A DNA stretch of 17,023 nucleotides from Acidobacteriota bacterium (GTDB taxonomy: Bacteria > Acidobacteriota > Thermoanaerobaculia > Multivoradales > UBA5704), in NCBI GenBank assembly GCA_003223675.1, contig QHVW01000179.1:1-17023 (forward strand). The letters run 5' to 3'. The translations under genes and the position numbers were made by a program. How positions within the stretch are numbered: position 1 is the stretch's first letter; each line of letters begins with the position of its first letter. Shown here in pieces: positions 8,953-17,023 of the stretch. Under the pieces are notes generated by a model. It did no database searches. It worked only from the letters and a program-made list of their open reading frames with translations, and was not told the origin of the DNA.

Positions 8953-8992
8953 GAAGCCCGTCCTTCCAGACCCACTGTGTACTAGCATCCAG

Positions 8993-10732
8993 ATGCCTAT
9001 GCGCCTCTTTCGCCGGCCCGCCGCCGTCCGTCCCGGCTGGGACGTCGACCTCCTCGTCTGGGCCGGGGGGAATCCGGAGGCGGTGGGGGAGGCGCTCGCC
9101 GGCACGCTGGAGCGGCTGCGCGCGGAGCTCCCCGAGGCCTGCGTCACCTTCCTGGTGGACGGGCGGGAGTGGGAGCGCTGGCTGCGGCCCTGGCGGCGCC
9201 AGTTCCCGAGCCGCCGGGAGATCGTGCTGCCGGAGCCCACGGACCTGCCGCAGATCCTCTACGCGCGAGGGCTCGCGAGCTCGCCACACCCCTGGGCGGC
9301 GTTCCTCTGGCCGGGGTGTGGGGTGAACGGAGAAGGCCTCCGGCGCCTGCGGGCCGCGGCCGCGGGGGACCTGGTCTACGGCGACCTTCTGGCGCCGCCG
9401 GAGGGGCTCTTCCATCCGGTGCAGCACGGGTGGCTCCAGATGGCCGATCTCATCCCCATGCACAACTGTCTGCTCGCCCGGGAGGCCGGCACTCGCTGGG
9501 ATCCTTCGCCGCTCCTCCAGCGGGGCTTCTGGTGGGACCTCACCCTCCGCCTGAGCCGCCGGGGGCGCCTGATCCACGTGCCGGCCGCGCCCGCTCCAGC
9601 GGCCTGGGATTGGCGGACGTTCCCGTTCCGCTCCGAAACGGGCGATCCCGACCTTGCGGCGCGCCGGGTGGCGCGGGAGGGGGCGGGCACGGCGGAGGAT
9701 TTCCAGCGGGATCTCCAGGGATTGCGGATCACTCTCCTCTCCGGGCTCCATGACGCGCACCAGAATCAGATCTTCTTCTACAACTTTTTCCAGCGCTCGA
9801 TCGGCTCCGGGGCGCTCACCTGGAAAACCCTTCTCTACGAGCGCTGCGGGCCCGGCGACCTCGCGGGGTGCGATCTCGCCGTTTTCAGCCGTCCGCGCTT
9901 CCCGGAGGTCTCAGGGCTGCTCGACACCTGCCGCGAGCGGGGGATTCCGGCGCGGGTGATGATCGACGATAACTGGATCGCCGCGGGCCAGGAATTCCCC
10001 CGTTTCGAGCGGCTCTTCACCCCGGGCAAGCCGAGCTTCGAGGTCTTCCTGGACAGCCTGCGGCGGGCGGACGCGGTGCTGGTCTTCAACCCGGTGCTGG
10101 AGGCCGAGGTGCGGCCCTGGGCGCGGCGGGTGGTGCGCCTGCCGCCCAACGTCGAGCTCTCCTTTTTCGCCGCTCCGGAGGCCCCGCGCGAGCCGGGCTT
10201 CGTGGTGGGATTCGCGGGCTCGCCGCGTTTCGAGGCGTCCGGCTTCCGGGGCCTCGCCCGCTTCCTCGACCGCCATTTGGATGCTCGATTGCTGGTGATG
10301 GCCCACGAGGTGCCGGAGGAGCTGCGTGGGATCAATCCGGAGCGGCTGGCCTTCGTCCCCTGGCGTCACGACTACGCGGCCTACGCCCAGGACCTCGCGG
10401 CGCGGCGGCCGGACGTGCTGATCGCGCCGCTCGACGCCTCACGTTTCTCGGCCTCCAAGATCCCCATCAAATATCTCGAATCGGCGGCGGTGGGCGCGGC
10501 CGGGATCTACTCGCGGGTGCCGCCCTATACTGACCTCGTGGTGGACGGCGAAACCGGCCTGCTGGTGGAGAACCGGGAGGAGGACTGGGAGGCGGCCCTG
10601 GAGCGGCTTTACGCCGATCCGGAGCTGCGCCGGCGGATCGCCGAACGTGCCCTGGCCCAGGTGCGCGAGCGCTTTGCCACGGAGCGGGTGATGCCGGCAT
10701 TCCTGGCGATGCTGCGCGAGGTGGCGAAATGA
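8993..10732 (+). CDS. Two-module glycosyltransferase (degenerate GT2-like plus GT4-like)
   Basis: The 579-residue product has no signal peptide and is probably cytoplasmic or membrane-associated. Residues about 15-225 follow the length and layout of a GT2 (GT-A) domain, but the segment expected to hold the DxD metal site reads AAFLWPGCGVNGEG, so this half may be inactive. Residues about 255-579 are GT4 (GT-B) like: VMIDDNWIAAGQEF, VVGFAGSPRFEASGF, FVPWRHDYAAYAQDL, SKIPIKYLESAAVGAAGIYS, then VDGETGLLV. This half closely resembles the last module of the large leftward protein nearby. I chose ATG 8993 (ATG 8999 is equally possible) because everything upstream is the interspersed palindrome; no clear Shine-Dalgarno is visible. 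Its stop overlaps the next start as ATGA, implying translational coupling. Donor and acceptor sugars are unknown. Confidence 0.78.
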   Translation: MPMRLFRRPAAVRPGWDVDLLVWAGGNPEAVGEALAGTLERLRAELPEACVTFLVDGREWERWLRPWRRQFPSRREIVLPEPTDLPQILYARGLASSPHPWAAFLWPGCGVNGEGLRRLRAAAAGDLVYGDLLAPPEGLFHPVQHGWLQMADLIPMHNCLLAREAGTRWDPSPLLQRGFWWDLTLRLSRRGRLIHVPAAPAPAAWDWRTFPFRSETGDPDLAARRVAREGAGTAEDFQRDLQGLRITLLSGLHDAHQNQIFFYNFFQRSIGSGALTWKTLLYERCGPGDLAGCDLAVFSRPRFPEVSGLLDTCRERGIPARVMIDDNWIAAGQEFPRFERLFTPGKPSFEVFLDSLRRADAVLVFNPVLEAEVRPWARRVVRLPPNVELSFFAAPEAPREPGFVVGFAGSPRFEASGFRGLARFLDRHLDARLLVMAHEVPEELRGINPERLAFVPWRHDYAAYAQDLAARRPDVLIAPLDASRFSASKIPIKYLESAAVGAAGIYSRVPPYTDLVVDGETGLLVENREEDWEAALERLYADPELRRRIAERALAQVRERFATERVMPAFLAMLREVAK

Positions 10733-11951
10733 GCGTGACGCGGATCGCCTATCTCTCCCATCAATCCGGAGTGGGCAGCGAGATGGCTCTGGTGCGTCTC
10801 CTCTCGGCGCTCGACCGGAGCCGGATCGAGCCGCTGGTGGTGCTGCCGGAGGAGGGGCCGCTACGCGCCGAGGTCGAGGCGCTGTCGATCCCCGTGCACG
10901 TGTTGCCGCTGGCCTGGTGGATTCCGGCCACGCACTGGAGCCCCGAACGGTTCCTGGCGCAGCTCGAAGGCCTGGAGGAGCGCGCGGCGGCCCTGGAAAA
11001 TTGGCTGGTCCGGGAGCGGATCGATCTCGTCCACACCAACACCATCGTCACCCTGGAGGGGGCGCTCGCCGCGGCCCGATTGGAATTGCCGCACGTCTGG
11101 CACAGCCGGGGCCTCTTCGGCGGCGGCTTTCCGCCGGCGTATTTCGACGACACCTGCTTCTTCTTCTTGGTCATGAGCTGGCTGGCCTCCACGATCGTCT
11201 GCGTCTCCGAGGGGGTGAGGCGGCAAACAGCGCAGGGCTGCGGGCAGGAGGCTTCCCTGCGCGTGATCTACGACGGCTTCGATCTCGACCGCTTCCTGGC
11301 CCGGCCGGTGGCTGATCCCGGAGCCATCCGCGCGCGGTACGGGCTGGCGGAGACGGCGCGGGTGGTGGCGTGCGTGGGCGGCATTCAACGGCGCAAGGGG
11401 CAGCTCGACCTGGTGGAGGCGGCGGCGCGGCGGGCTCTGGATAGATCCGCGATCTCCTCTCCATCTCCACGGCGCTGGTCCACCCCTCCCACTCGGAGGG
11501 GTTCGGGCTGGCCATCCTGGAAGCCATGGCGGTGGGGCTGCCGGTGGTGGCCACCCTCTGCGGCGGGCCGGAGGAGCTGATCGAGGACGGCGTCTCGGGG
11601 CTGCTGGTGCCGCCGCAGCACCCGCCCGCCTTGGCCGCGGCGCTACGCCGCGTGCTGGGAGACCCGGCGAGGGCGCGGCGCCTGGGCGCCGCCGCCGCCA
11701 CGCGGGCCCGCGCCTTCAGCCTGGAGGCCACGGCGCGCGGCATGGAGGAGATCTACCGCGAGCTCCTCGCCGCACCCGAAGAGGGGCGCGAGCCGCGGGC
11801 GCCGGTCGTCGGTTTCTTGGTGGGCGAGTTGCTCACCCGCGCCCGGGAAGCAGCGGCCCCTCCAGCAGAGCCGCCACCGCCGCCACATACTCCTCCTGCC
11901 GGTAGTTGGCTCGCAGGTCTGCGAAGGCGTTTCGGCGGATCGAAGCCCTGA
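10729..11951 (+). pseudogene. GT4 family glycosyltransferase broken by an internal deletion with frameshift
   Basis: The first frame (ATG 10729, stop near 11580) encodes a good GT4 N-terminal domain (IAYLSHQSGVGSEMALVRLL, DLVHTNTIV, VCVSEGVRRQ, VIYDGFDLDRF) and begins the C-terminal domain (VACVGGIQRRKGQLDLVEAA). Near 11435-11445 the homology leaves this frame. It resumes in another frame as DLLSISTALVHPSHSEGFGL, then AILEAMAVGLPVVAT, which contains the EX7E motif (codons at 11496 and 11520), and runs to 11951. Joining the frames still leaves out roughly 50-60 residues that GT4 proteins normally have between these motifs, including the nucleotide-sugar loop. A simple frameshift is therefore not enough; a deletion or assembly error is implied. 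The last 119 bases overlap the convergent gene. The first frame alone would give a 283-residue product with a meaningless tail. The ATGA overlap with the gene before suggests an operon. Confidence 0.7.
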
Positions 11952-14900
11952 GATCCGCGTCCCCCGCCAGCTCCAGGATGGCCTCATACCAGGCCTGCTC
12001 GCTGGCGTGCGGCACCACCAGACCGGTCCGGCGGTGGGCCACCGTGGTGCGGTAGACCTCGGCGTCCGAATAGATGCCGGCGATGCCGGCCGCGGCGTAT
12101 TCGCGGTATTTCGCGTTGTTCTTGCCGCGGTTGAATTCGAGATTCCGCAGCGGCGCCAGGCCGATCTCCCAGCCGAGCCCGGCCAGGGCCCGCCGGTACT
12201 CGGGGTAGGAGGAGCGCCAGGGCACGTGGGAGATCCCGGGCCGCCCTTCCAGCGCCTTGGGGAGAAAACCGAAGAATTCGAAGCGGAGGGGGTGCCCTTC
12301 CTGCCCCTCCTGAAGAATGCGCTGGATCGCCGCCACCACGGGCGCGAATTCGTCGTCCTTGAAGTAGCTCCCCAGGAAGCCCACGGTGACCGGCCGGCCC
12401 TCCGGAGGCGGCGGCGGCTCCTCGCCGTCGAGGATCTGGTACGGACGGATCACCGCGATCCTTGAGTTATAGGGGAGGAAGGAGGGGACGGCCGGCTCGC
12501 CGTAGAGCTTCACCACGTCCGCCTCGCGGAGCATCGCCTCGATCTCCGGCCGGGCCTCGCCGAAGATCCGGCGCCAGGGGTTCTCGGGATCGGAGAACGC
12601 CTGATCGATCAACAAAAGGTTGTCATCGGTATCGTAGACCGTGCGGCAGCCGAAGCGCCTGCCGGCCCGGAGGATCTCCAGGCTCCCTTGCGAGATCCCC
12701 CGCGCCACGATCACGGCGTGGAAGCTGTAGAGGTCCTCCAGCGGCACCTCGGCGGCGGGCAGCAGCAGCCAGGAGCGGCCGGTGGCGGCCTCCAGAGCGG
12801 GCCTGGCGTGGTCCCAGTAGAGGTGGATCGAGGCGATGTAGCTCTCGTAGGTGACCAGCACCCGCTTGCGCCGCCCGGCCCAGTAGAGGCGGGAGAGGGG
12901 ACGGTAGATCCCGGCCTTTTTCGCCGTGTCGCGCAGCCGCTCGCGCCGGGACGGCGGGGGGAGTGGAGGAGGCTCCACCACCGCCGGCTCGCGAAGAGCA
13001 CGGTTATAGAGCGCGAACAGCTCGCTGGCGGCCCGCTGGGGGTGGACCTCGCTCCGGGCCAGCATCCAGCCGTTCCTCTGGAGCCGGACGCGCGCGGCGC
13101 GCGCCCGCTCCACGGCCTCCTCGGAATCCCCCTCGAAGAGCACCGCCGTGACGCCGTCCACCAGGAATTCGCGGGCGCCGGGGGAATTGGAGACCACCAC
13201 CGTGCCGCCGGCCAGGGCCTCCCAGAGCGCGGCCGGCATCTCGGCGGACTCCGACCGGTCGACCAGGATGTCCGCGTCCTCCCCTGCGAGGATCCGGCGC
13301 AGGCCGCGGTCGAAGACCTCCTTCCGCACCCAGAAGGGTGCCGGCGCCTCCACGGTGACGGCCGCCTCACCCGGCCCTTCGATCACCTCGACGCCATACT
13401 CCTTGGCGATCTCCGCCGCGCCGGGAGATGGGTGGCGGACGCGGGGGCGGCCGTCCTCCGCCCTGTGTCCGCGGGTGGCGGCGTGGAATTCCGTGGCCCG
13501 CACGGCCGCCTCGTGGAGGTGGATCTGCACCTCCTCCGTGTACTCCAGGCGGACGTGCTCCAGCATCCGCCGGCGCATCCGATCGAAGCGTTCCGCCGGC
13601 ATGGTGACCGCCTCGCGGACGGCCGCGTACCAGGCGTCCGGATCGTTGGCGGTCTTGAGGCAGGTCACGCCGTGGGGGAGGGGGGCGTAGGGCGGCACGT
13701 CCGAGAAGACGCCGAGGGCCCCCGCCACCGCCGTGTGGTAGTACTTGTTCTCGGTCTTGGCGCGGTGCGAGCGCGGATGGTCATTCAGCGGCGTGAGCAG
13801 GACGTCGAAGCGCGGCTCGCGCAGCCGTTGCATGAAAAGGTGATAGCTGTGGACGTACGGCCGCTGCTCCACGGGCGAAGCGAGCGGCGGCAGCGAGCTG
13901 ACGTCGATCCCCCAGAATTCGAAGATCAGCCGGTCGCCGAATTCGGCGGCGAGCCGGCGCAGGGCCTCCCAGAGACGGCTGAATTCCGCGATCCGGAAGC
14001 CGCCGCCCACGTAGCCGATCCGCACCGGCCCGTCCGCGCCGCGCGGGCGGAGCGCGGCCGGCAGCCAGGCCGCGGGGACCGAGCCGTTGTGAGGCAGGAT
14101 GCGCGGATTGTGCGGGCGGACCGATTCGGCGATCAGCGGCCGCGTGGCCCACACCGCGTCCACCCGCTGGAGCTGCTCGATCATGCTCGCGTGGCGCGGC
14201 GTGCCGGGCCCCAGGACGTCGTACGGCGGCCCGAGCTCGTACAGCGAGAGGAGGTCGTCGTCCAGGTAATAGCCGACGGGGATGCCGGCCTCCAGGCCGT
14301 CCCTGGCCACCGTCACGGCCGGTTCCATGGTGGTGCGGATCAGCAGCAGCAGATCCAGGTCCCGCCCCCAGTGCCCGCCGATCTGGAAGAGCGGCTGGTA
14401 CCACATCTTGGCCAGCCCCCGGTGGTAGGACAGCGAGTCGTAATGCCCCATGCAGAGCTCGACCGACGGATAGTAGGCGTCGATCGTGTAGACCAGGCTG
14501 CGTACCGGCGGGGCGGGGGGCGACGGCGGCGGGGAGAGCCGGGGGAAGGCGTGGCGGAGCCGGCGGTGGAACGGCCGCACGTGCTCCTCGTCCAGACGCC
14601 TGCGGAGGTCCCGCGGCACCTCCACCTCGGCGACCGCCAAGCCGTCGATCTCATAATCGCGCCAGCACCCGGGCGCCAGCAGGTGGTCGCGGGGGATGGC
14701 ATTCAGGTAGCGGAAAAGGGGGAGGTCGGCGGGGGCCGTGACGCCGATCGCGGCGCCGTCCGAGGCCACGTAGGCCTTGCTCACCCGGCGGTCCACGGCC
14801 ACGATGGGCAGCCGGTGGGCGCAGCGGAGCCAGAGGTCCCAGTCGCAGAAGCGGCGCATCCCCACGTGCGGGTCGTAGAGCCCGCAGATCTCGAAGGCGG

Positions 14901-15444
14901 CGCGGGGGAGGAGCGCGGCGTTGTTGGCGATGCGGTTCTGGAAGGAGAGGGTGAGCAGGTTGACGGCGGTGCCGGGGAGCTCCCGCTCCTCCTCCCCGGG
15001 GCCCACCAGCAGAGAGGCGCCGCAGACCAGGGAGGGCTCGGCCGTCTCCCGGGCCGCGGCCACCAGCGCCTCCAGGCCCCCCTCCAGCCACTCGTCGTCG
15101 TCGAACTGGAAGGCGACGAAGTGTCCGCGCGCCAGCTCGATCCCCTCGTTGACCCGCAGGGCGGGGAGACCGCAATTGAGCTCGTGGCGGACGTGGACCA
15201 GCCGCGCATCGGCTGCCTGGATCTCCGCCAGGAGGTCGGCGGTGCCGTCAGTCGAGCCGTCGTCCACCACGATCAGCTCGAGGTCGCCGAACCCCTGCGA
15301 GAGGACGCTCCCGGCGGCGCGCTGGAGGAGCCCCCCGGCACAACGCCTCCAGGTCGGCAGGATCACCGAGACCGCCGGCCGCTCCGGAGCTCCGGGAGCA
15401 CGGAAGACCCGCTGGTCGGCCAGGAAGTCGCGGGCGAAGAGCAT
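11833..15444 (-). CDS. Giant multi-module glycosyltransferase (GT2 plus three GT4-like modules)
   Basis: The 1203-residue product has four parts. Residues 25-230 are a GT2 domain: SVILPTWRR, nucleotide-binding VVDDGSTDGT (59-68), metal-site FDDDEW (114-119) and FCDWDLWLR (199-207). After a Pro-rich linker (303-313), residues 315-655 are GT4-like (GIPVGYYLDDDLLSLY, VRIGYVGGGFR, NKYYHTAVAGALGVFSDVPP). Residues 665-815 look like only the second half of another GT4 (AALWEALAGGTVVVSNSPGA, then REFLVDGVTAVLF). After a second Pro-rich linker (824-831), residues 860-1203 are a third GT4-like module (YDTDDNLLLID, AKYREYAAAGIAGIYS, RRTGLVVP). There are no membrane segments. It probably adds several sugars in assembling a surface glycan (inferred from family). 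The start is the only reasonable Met before the GT2 strand; no Shine-Dalgarno is clear. Its 3' end overlaps the convergent GT4 reading frame, and its start lies 18 bp from a divergent methyltransferase. Confidence 0.85.
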   Translation of the reverse strand: MLFARDFLADQRVFRAPGAPERPAVSVILPTWRRCAGGLLQRAAGSVLSQGFGDLELIVVDDGSTDGTADLLAEIQAADARLVHVRHELNCGLPALRVNEGIELARGHFVAFQFDDDEWLEGGLEALVAAARETAEPSLVCGASLLVGPGEEERELPGTAVNLLTLSFQNRIANNAALLPRAAFEICGLYDPHVGMRRFCDWDLWLRCAHRLPIVAVDRRVSKAYVASDGAAIGVTAPADLPLFRYLNAIPRDHLLAPGCWRDYEIDGLAVAEVEVPRDLRRRLDEEHVRPFHRRLRHAFPRLSPPPSPPAPPVRSLVYTIDAYYPSVELCMGHYDSLSYHRGLAKMWYQPLFQIGGHWGRDLDLLLLIRTTMEPAVTVARDGLEAGIPVGYYLDDDLLSLYELGPPYDVLGPGTPRHASMIEQLQRVDAVWATRPLIAESVRPHNPRILPHNGSVPAAWLPAALRPRGADGPVRIGYVGGGFRIAEFSRLWEALRRLAAEFGDRLIFEFWGIDVSSLPPLASPVEQRPYVHSYHLFMQRLREPRFDVLLTPLNDHPRSHRAKTENKYYHTAVAGALGVFSDVPPYAPLPHGVTCLKTANDPDAWYAAVREAVTMPAERFDRMRRRMLEHVRLEYTEEVQIHLHEAAVRATEFHAATRGHRAEDGRPRVRHPSPGAAEIAKEYGVEVIEGPGEAAVTVEAPAPFWVRKEVFDRGLRRILAGEDADILVDRSESAEMPAALWEALAGGTVVVSNSPGAREFLVDGVTAVLFEGDSEEAVERARAARVRLQRNGWMLARSEVHPQRAASELFALYNRALREPAVVEPPPLPPPSRRERLRDTAKKAGIYRPLSRLYWAGRRKRVLVTYESYIASIHLYWDHARPALEAATGRSWLLLPAAEVPLEDLYSFHAVIVARGISQGSLEILRAGRRFGCRTVYDTDDNLLLIDQAFSDPENPWRRIFGEARPEIEAMLREADVVKLYGEPAVPSFLPYNSRIAVIRPYQILDGEEPPPPPEGRPVTVGFLGSYFKDDEFAPVVAAIQRILQEGQEGHPLRFEFFGFLPKALEGRPGISHVPWRSSYPEYRRALAGLGWEIGLAPLRNLEFNRGKNNAKYREYAAAGIAGIYSDAEVYRTTVAHRRTGLVVPHASEQAWYEAILELAGDADLRASIRRNAFADLRANYRQEEYVAAVAALLEGPLLPGRG

Positions 15445-15462
15445 GACGCTAGACTAGCCGGC

Positions 15463-16140
15463 GTGAGGACGGCGGACTGGCAGCTCTGGGACGTGCAAGG
15501 GGTCGCCGAGGCGATCGAATCCTACTGGGCGGAGAGCCCGGCCGAGAAGGCCCATCGGGACCTCCTGGCGGCCCTCTGCACGCGCTATCTCCCGGCGCCG
15601 GACCTCGACGTCCTGGAGGTCGGCTGCGGCACGGGGCGGATCTACGAGCGTCTGGTCCCCCGGCTGGTGGCGAACGAGCGCTATACCGGCGTCGACCTGT
15701 CGGAGCGGATGCTGGCGATCGGCCGGGAGAGGTTTCCCCGCGCCCGCTTCCTGGCCGGGGACGGCTACGGCCTGGAATTCGCGGACGGCGCCTTCGACGT
15801 CTCCCTCGCCTTCGAGGTGGTGGGGCACCTGCCGGAGATCGGCCCGTTCCTGCGCGAGCTGGTGCGGGTGGCCCGGCGGACGGCGATCTTCACCGTCTGG
15901 CCCGCCGCCGATGAGGACGGTGGCGTCGTCGAGAGCCAGGAAGAGATCCTCGGCGCCCGCTTCCTCCACCGTCAATACTCCCACGACTACCTCCTCGGGC
16001 AGATCCGGGAGCATCTCCCGGACGCCGCGCTCGACCTCGAGGTGGGCATCCTCGGCGCCGGTTGCCGGGCCTACGCCCTGCGCCGCCGGGAGGGGAGCCC
16101 GGGGCTGGCCTTCACCCGGTTGTTCCCCGTTCAAGCCTGA
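15463..16140 (+). CDS. SAM-dependent class I methyltransferase
   Basis: The 225-residue product carries methyltransferase motif I, LEVGCGTGR (51-59), for S-adenosylmethionine binding. The acidic end of strand 2 is GVDLSERML (D78). The segment AGDGYGLEFADGAFDVSL followed by FEVVGHL (about 98-123) covers motifs II-III, as in Methyltransf_11 proteins. Length is normal. The substrate cannot be read from sequence; its position among glycosyltransferases and a sugar aminotransferase suggests a glycan or nucleotide sugar (inferred). The start is GTG 15463, the only plausible start in frame downstream of the divergent gene; the frame is open far upstream antisense to that gene, which I treat as coincidence of GC-rich DNA. 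No Shine-Dalgarno is visible. Its last 10 bases overlap the end of the convergent aminotransferase gene. Confidence 0.85.
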   Translation: MRTADWQLWDVQGVAEAIESYWAESPAEKAHRDLLAALCTRYLPAPDLDVLEVGCGTGRIYERLVPRLVANERYTGVDLSERMLAIGRERFPRARFLAGDGYGLEFADGAFDVSLAFEVVGHLPEIGPFLRELVRVARRTAIFTVWPAADEDGGVVESQEEILGARFLHRQYSHDYLLGQIREHLPDAALDLEVGILGAGCRAYALRRREGSPGLAFTRLFPVQA

Positions 16141-17023
16141 CCCCGCTCGGCCGTCCGTTCGGAGATAGCCTCGCGCAGCGCCGCGGCCACGCGCCGGACC
16201 TCCTCGCGGCCCAGCCGCAGGTGCATCGGCAGCGAGATCAGCCGCTCGCTCGCCCGGCGCGCCGCGGGGCAGGTGCCGTCGCCGTGGGCGTACATCCGGT
16301 AGAGGGTGTTGTCCCGGTAGTGGACGCCCGGAAAGACGTTGCGGCGGTTCATGCCGGCCATCACTTCATCGCGGTCGTCCACCAGCACCTGATAGAGATG
16401 GCGCGACGGGACGGTGCCTTCGCGCATGGGCACGGTCTCCACGCCGGGAACCCCGGGGATATTCGCCAGATCCTCGTCGTACCAGGCGGCCAGCCGGCGG
16501 CGGTGCTCGTTGTCCTCCTCCAGATAGCGGATCGACACCAGCCCCAGGGCGGCCATGATCGAATTGCCGTGGTACTTGTAGCCGACGTGCTCGACGTCGT
16601 AGAGCCACTTGTAGGTGCCCCCCTGGAGGGTGCGGGCGTAGGTGTCCTTGTTGATCCCCAGCCAGGTCCACTTGCGGACCTCCTCGTCGAGCGCGGGATC
16701 GGCGAAGCAGATCATCCCGGAGTCGGCGGTGGGGAGGTTCTTCACCGCCTGGAAGGAGAAGACGGCGGCGTCGGCGTCCCAGCCCGCCTGGCGGCCGTGG
16801 ATGCCGGTGCCCGCCATGTGCGCCGCGTCGAGGATCAGGCGCAGGCCCCGCTCGCGGCAGAGATCGCGGATCTCCTCGTAGCGCCCGGCGTTCCCCCCCA
16901 GGCCGACGAAGCAGACGGCGCGCGTGCGCGGGGTGATCCGCTCGGCGGCCGAGCGCGGATCGAGGCAGAGGTGCTCGTCGACGTCGGCGAACACCGGCTG
17001 GAGATCCTCGTAGAGGATGGCGT
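16131..17023 (-). CDS. DegT/DnrJ/EryC1/StrS-family sugar aminotransferase (5' end cut by window edge)
   Basis: The frame is open to the window edge; the visible 297 residues begin AILYEDLQPVFADVDE, the usual family segment before DPRSAAERITPRTRAV. The PLP-binding Asp is in LILDAAHMAG, and the Schiff-base Lys in FSFQAVKNLPTADSG (codon 16740-16742). A C-terminal segment includes GVHYRDNTLYR and LPMHLRLGREEV, typical of the family. These enzymes transfer an amino group to a keto sugar nucleotide, making amino sugars for surface polysaccharides or glycoproteins. The GTG at 16994 is internal; the true start is outside the window, and roughly the first 80-100 residues are missing by comparison with the usual length. 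It converges on the methyltransferase with a 10-bp overlap. Sugar specificity cannot be told. Confidence 0.9.
   Translation of the reverse strand, partial: AILYEDLQPVFADVDEHLCLDPRSAAERITPRTRAVCFVGLGGNAGRYEEIRDLCRERGLRLILDAAHMAGTGIHGRQAGWDADAAVFSFQAVKNLPTADSGMICFADPALDEEVRKWTWLGINKDTYARTLQGGTYKWLYDVEHVGYKYHGNSIMAALGLVSIRYLEEDNEHRRRLAAWYDEDLANIPGVPGVETVPMREGTVPSRHLYQVLVDDRDEVMAGMNRRNVFPGVHYRDNTLYRMYAHGDGTCPAARRASERLISLPMHLRLGREEVRRVAAALREAISERTAERGQA

Larger units (their letters stand above)
8592..8992. other. Divergent intergenic region upstream of PKD-SLH and glycosyltransferase genes
   Basis: About 400 bases without a supportable gene. They hold a strong nested hairpin (8619-8685), an A/T-richer stretch (8690-8850) that probably carries promoters, and palindrome copy C. 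I could not pick a -35/-10 pair with good spacing on either strand. An open frame from 8807 through the palindrome merely extends the glycosyltransferase frame upstream. Confidence 0.5.

Noticed and set aside
8807..8992. Extended N-terminus of the two-module glycosyltransferase
   Set aside because: Residues from this stretch are translation of palindrome copy C, not protein-like sequence.
10729..11580. Intact 283-residue glycosyltransferase
   Set aside because: The last 45 or so residues are Trp/Arg/Pro/Ser-rich out-of-frame sequence while the true GT4 motifs continue in another frame.
12688..16140. A continuous 1150-codon plus-strand frame antisense to the large glycosyltransferase and running into the methyltransferase
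   Set aside because: The upstream part is low-complexity, rich in Arg, Gly, Ala and Val, with no family motifs, and is the complement of a well-supported gene. Only the part from 15463 is real.

Overview
The window is very GC-rich, densely coded bacterial DNA. A truncated Omp85/BamA-like outer-membrane protein gene at the left edge points to a diderm. Secreted proteins carrying cysteine-rich S-layer homology (SLH) repeats, a DGFESG-type motif and multi-module glycosyltransferases are, from memory, typical of Acidobacteriota (Thermoanaerobaculia-like). That assignment is an inference; no rRNA or other phylogenetic marker is present.

Left block (1-5640). A leftward Omp85-like gene and a rightward run of three secreted-protein genes diverge from a 321-bp intergenic region with a candidate two-way promoter inside an imperfect inverted repeat. 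The rightward genes are two tandem metzincin (M12/reprolysin-like) metalloprotease paralogues, each with signal peptide, propeptide, HExxHxxGxxH and Met-turn, followed 34 bp later by a jelly-roll plus SLH surface protein.

Middle block (5641-8992). Two leftward secreted proteins end in the same kind of triple SLH module: a PQQ-dependent glucose/sorbosone dehydrogenase-like enzyme and a PKD-domain protein. Three copies of a GC-rich interspersed palindrome (REP/MITE-like) sit exactly at the gene boundaries. One arm carries a compensatory base-pair swap.

Right block (8993-17023). This looks like part of a surface-glycan biosynthesis locus: a two-module glycosyltransferase, a GT4 glycosyltransferase that appears broken by an internal deletion with frameshift, a 1203-residue leftward protein with one GT2 and three GT4-like modules, a SAM-dependent methyltransferase, and a DegT/DnrJ/EryC1-type sugar aminotransferase cut by the right edge. 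Genes here are packed head-to-head or tail-to-tail with little or no spacing.

Together the genes suggest cell-surface work: export of proteases and an oxidoreductase, retention by SLH modules, and synthesis of a glycan that may decorate or anchor the surface layer. The link between the SLH proteins and the glycan genes is inferred from proximity only. I saw no tRNA, rRNA, CRISPR array, transposase or origin.
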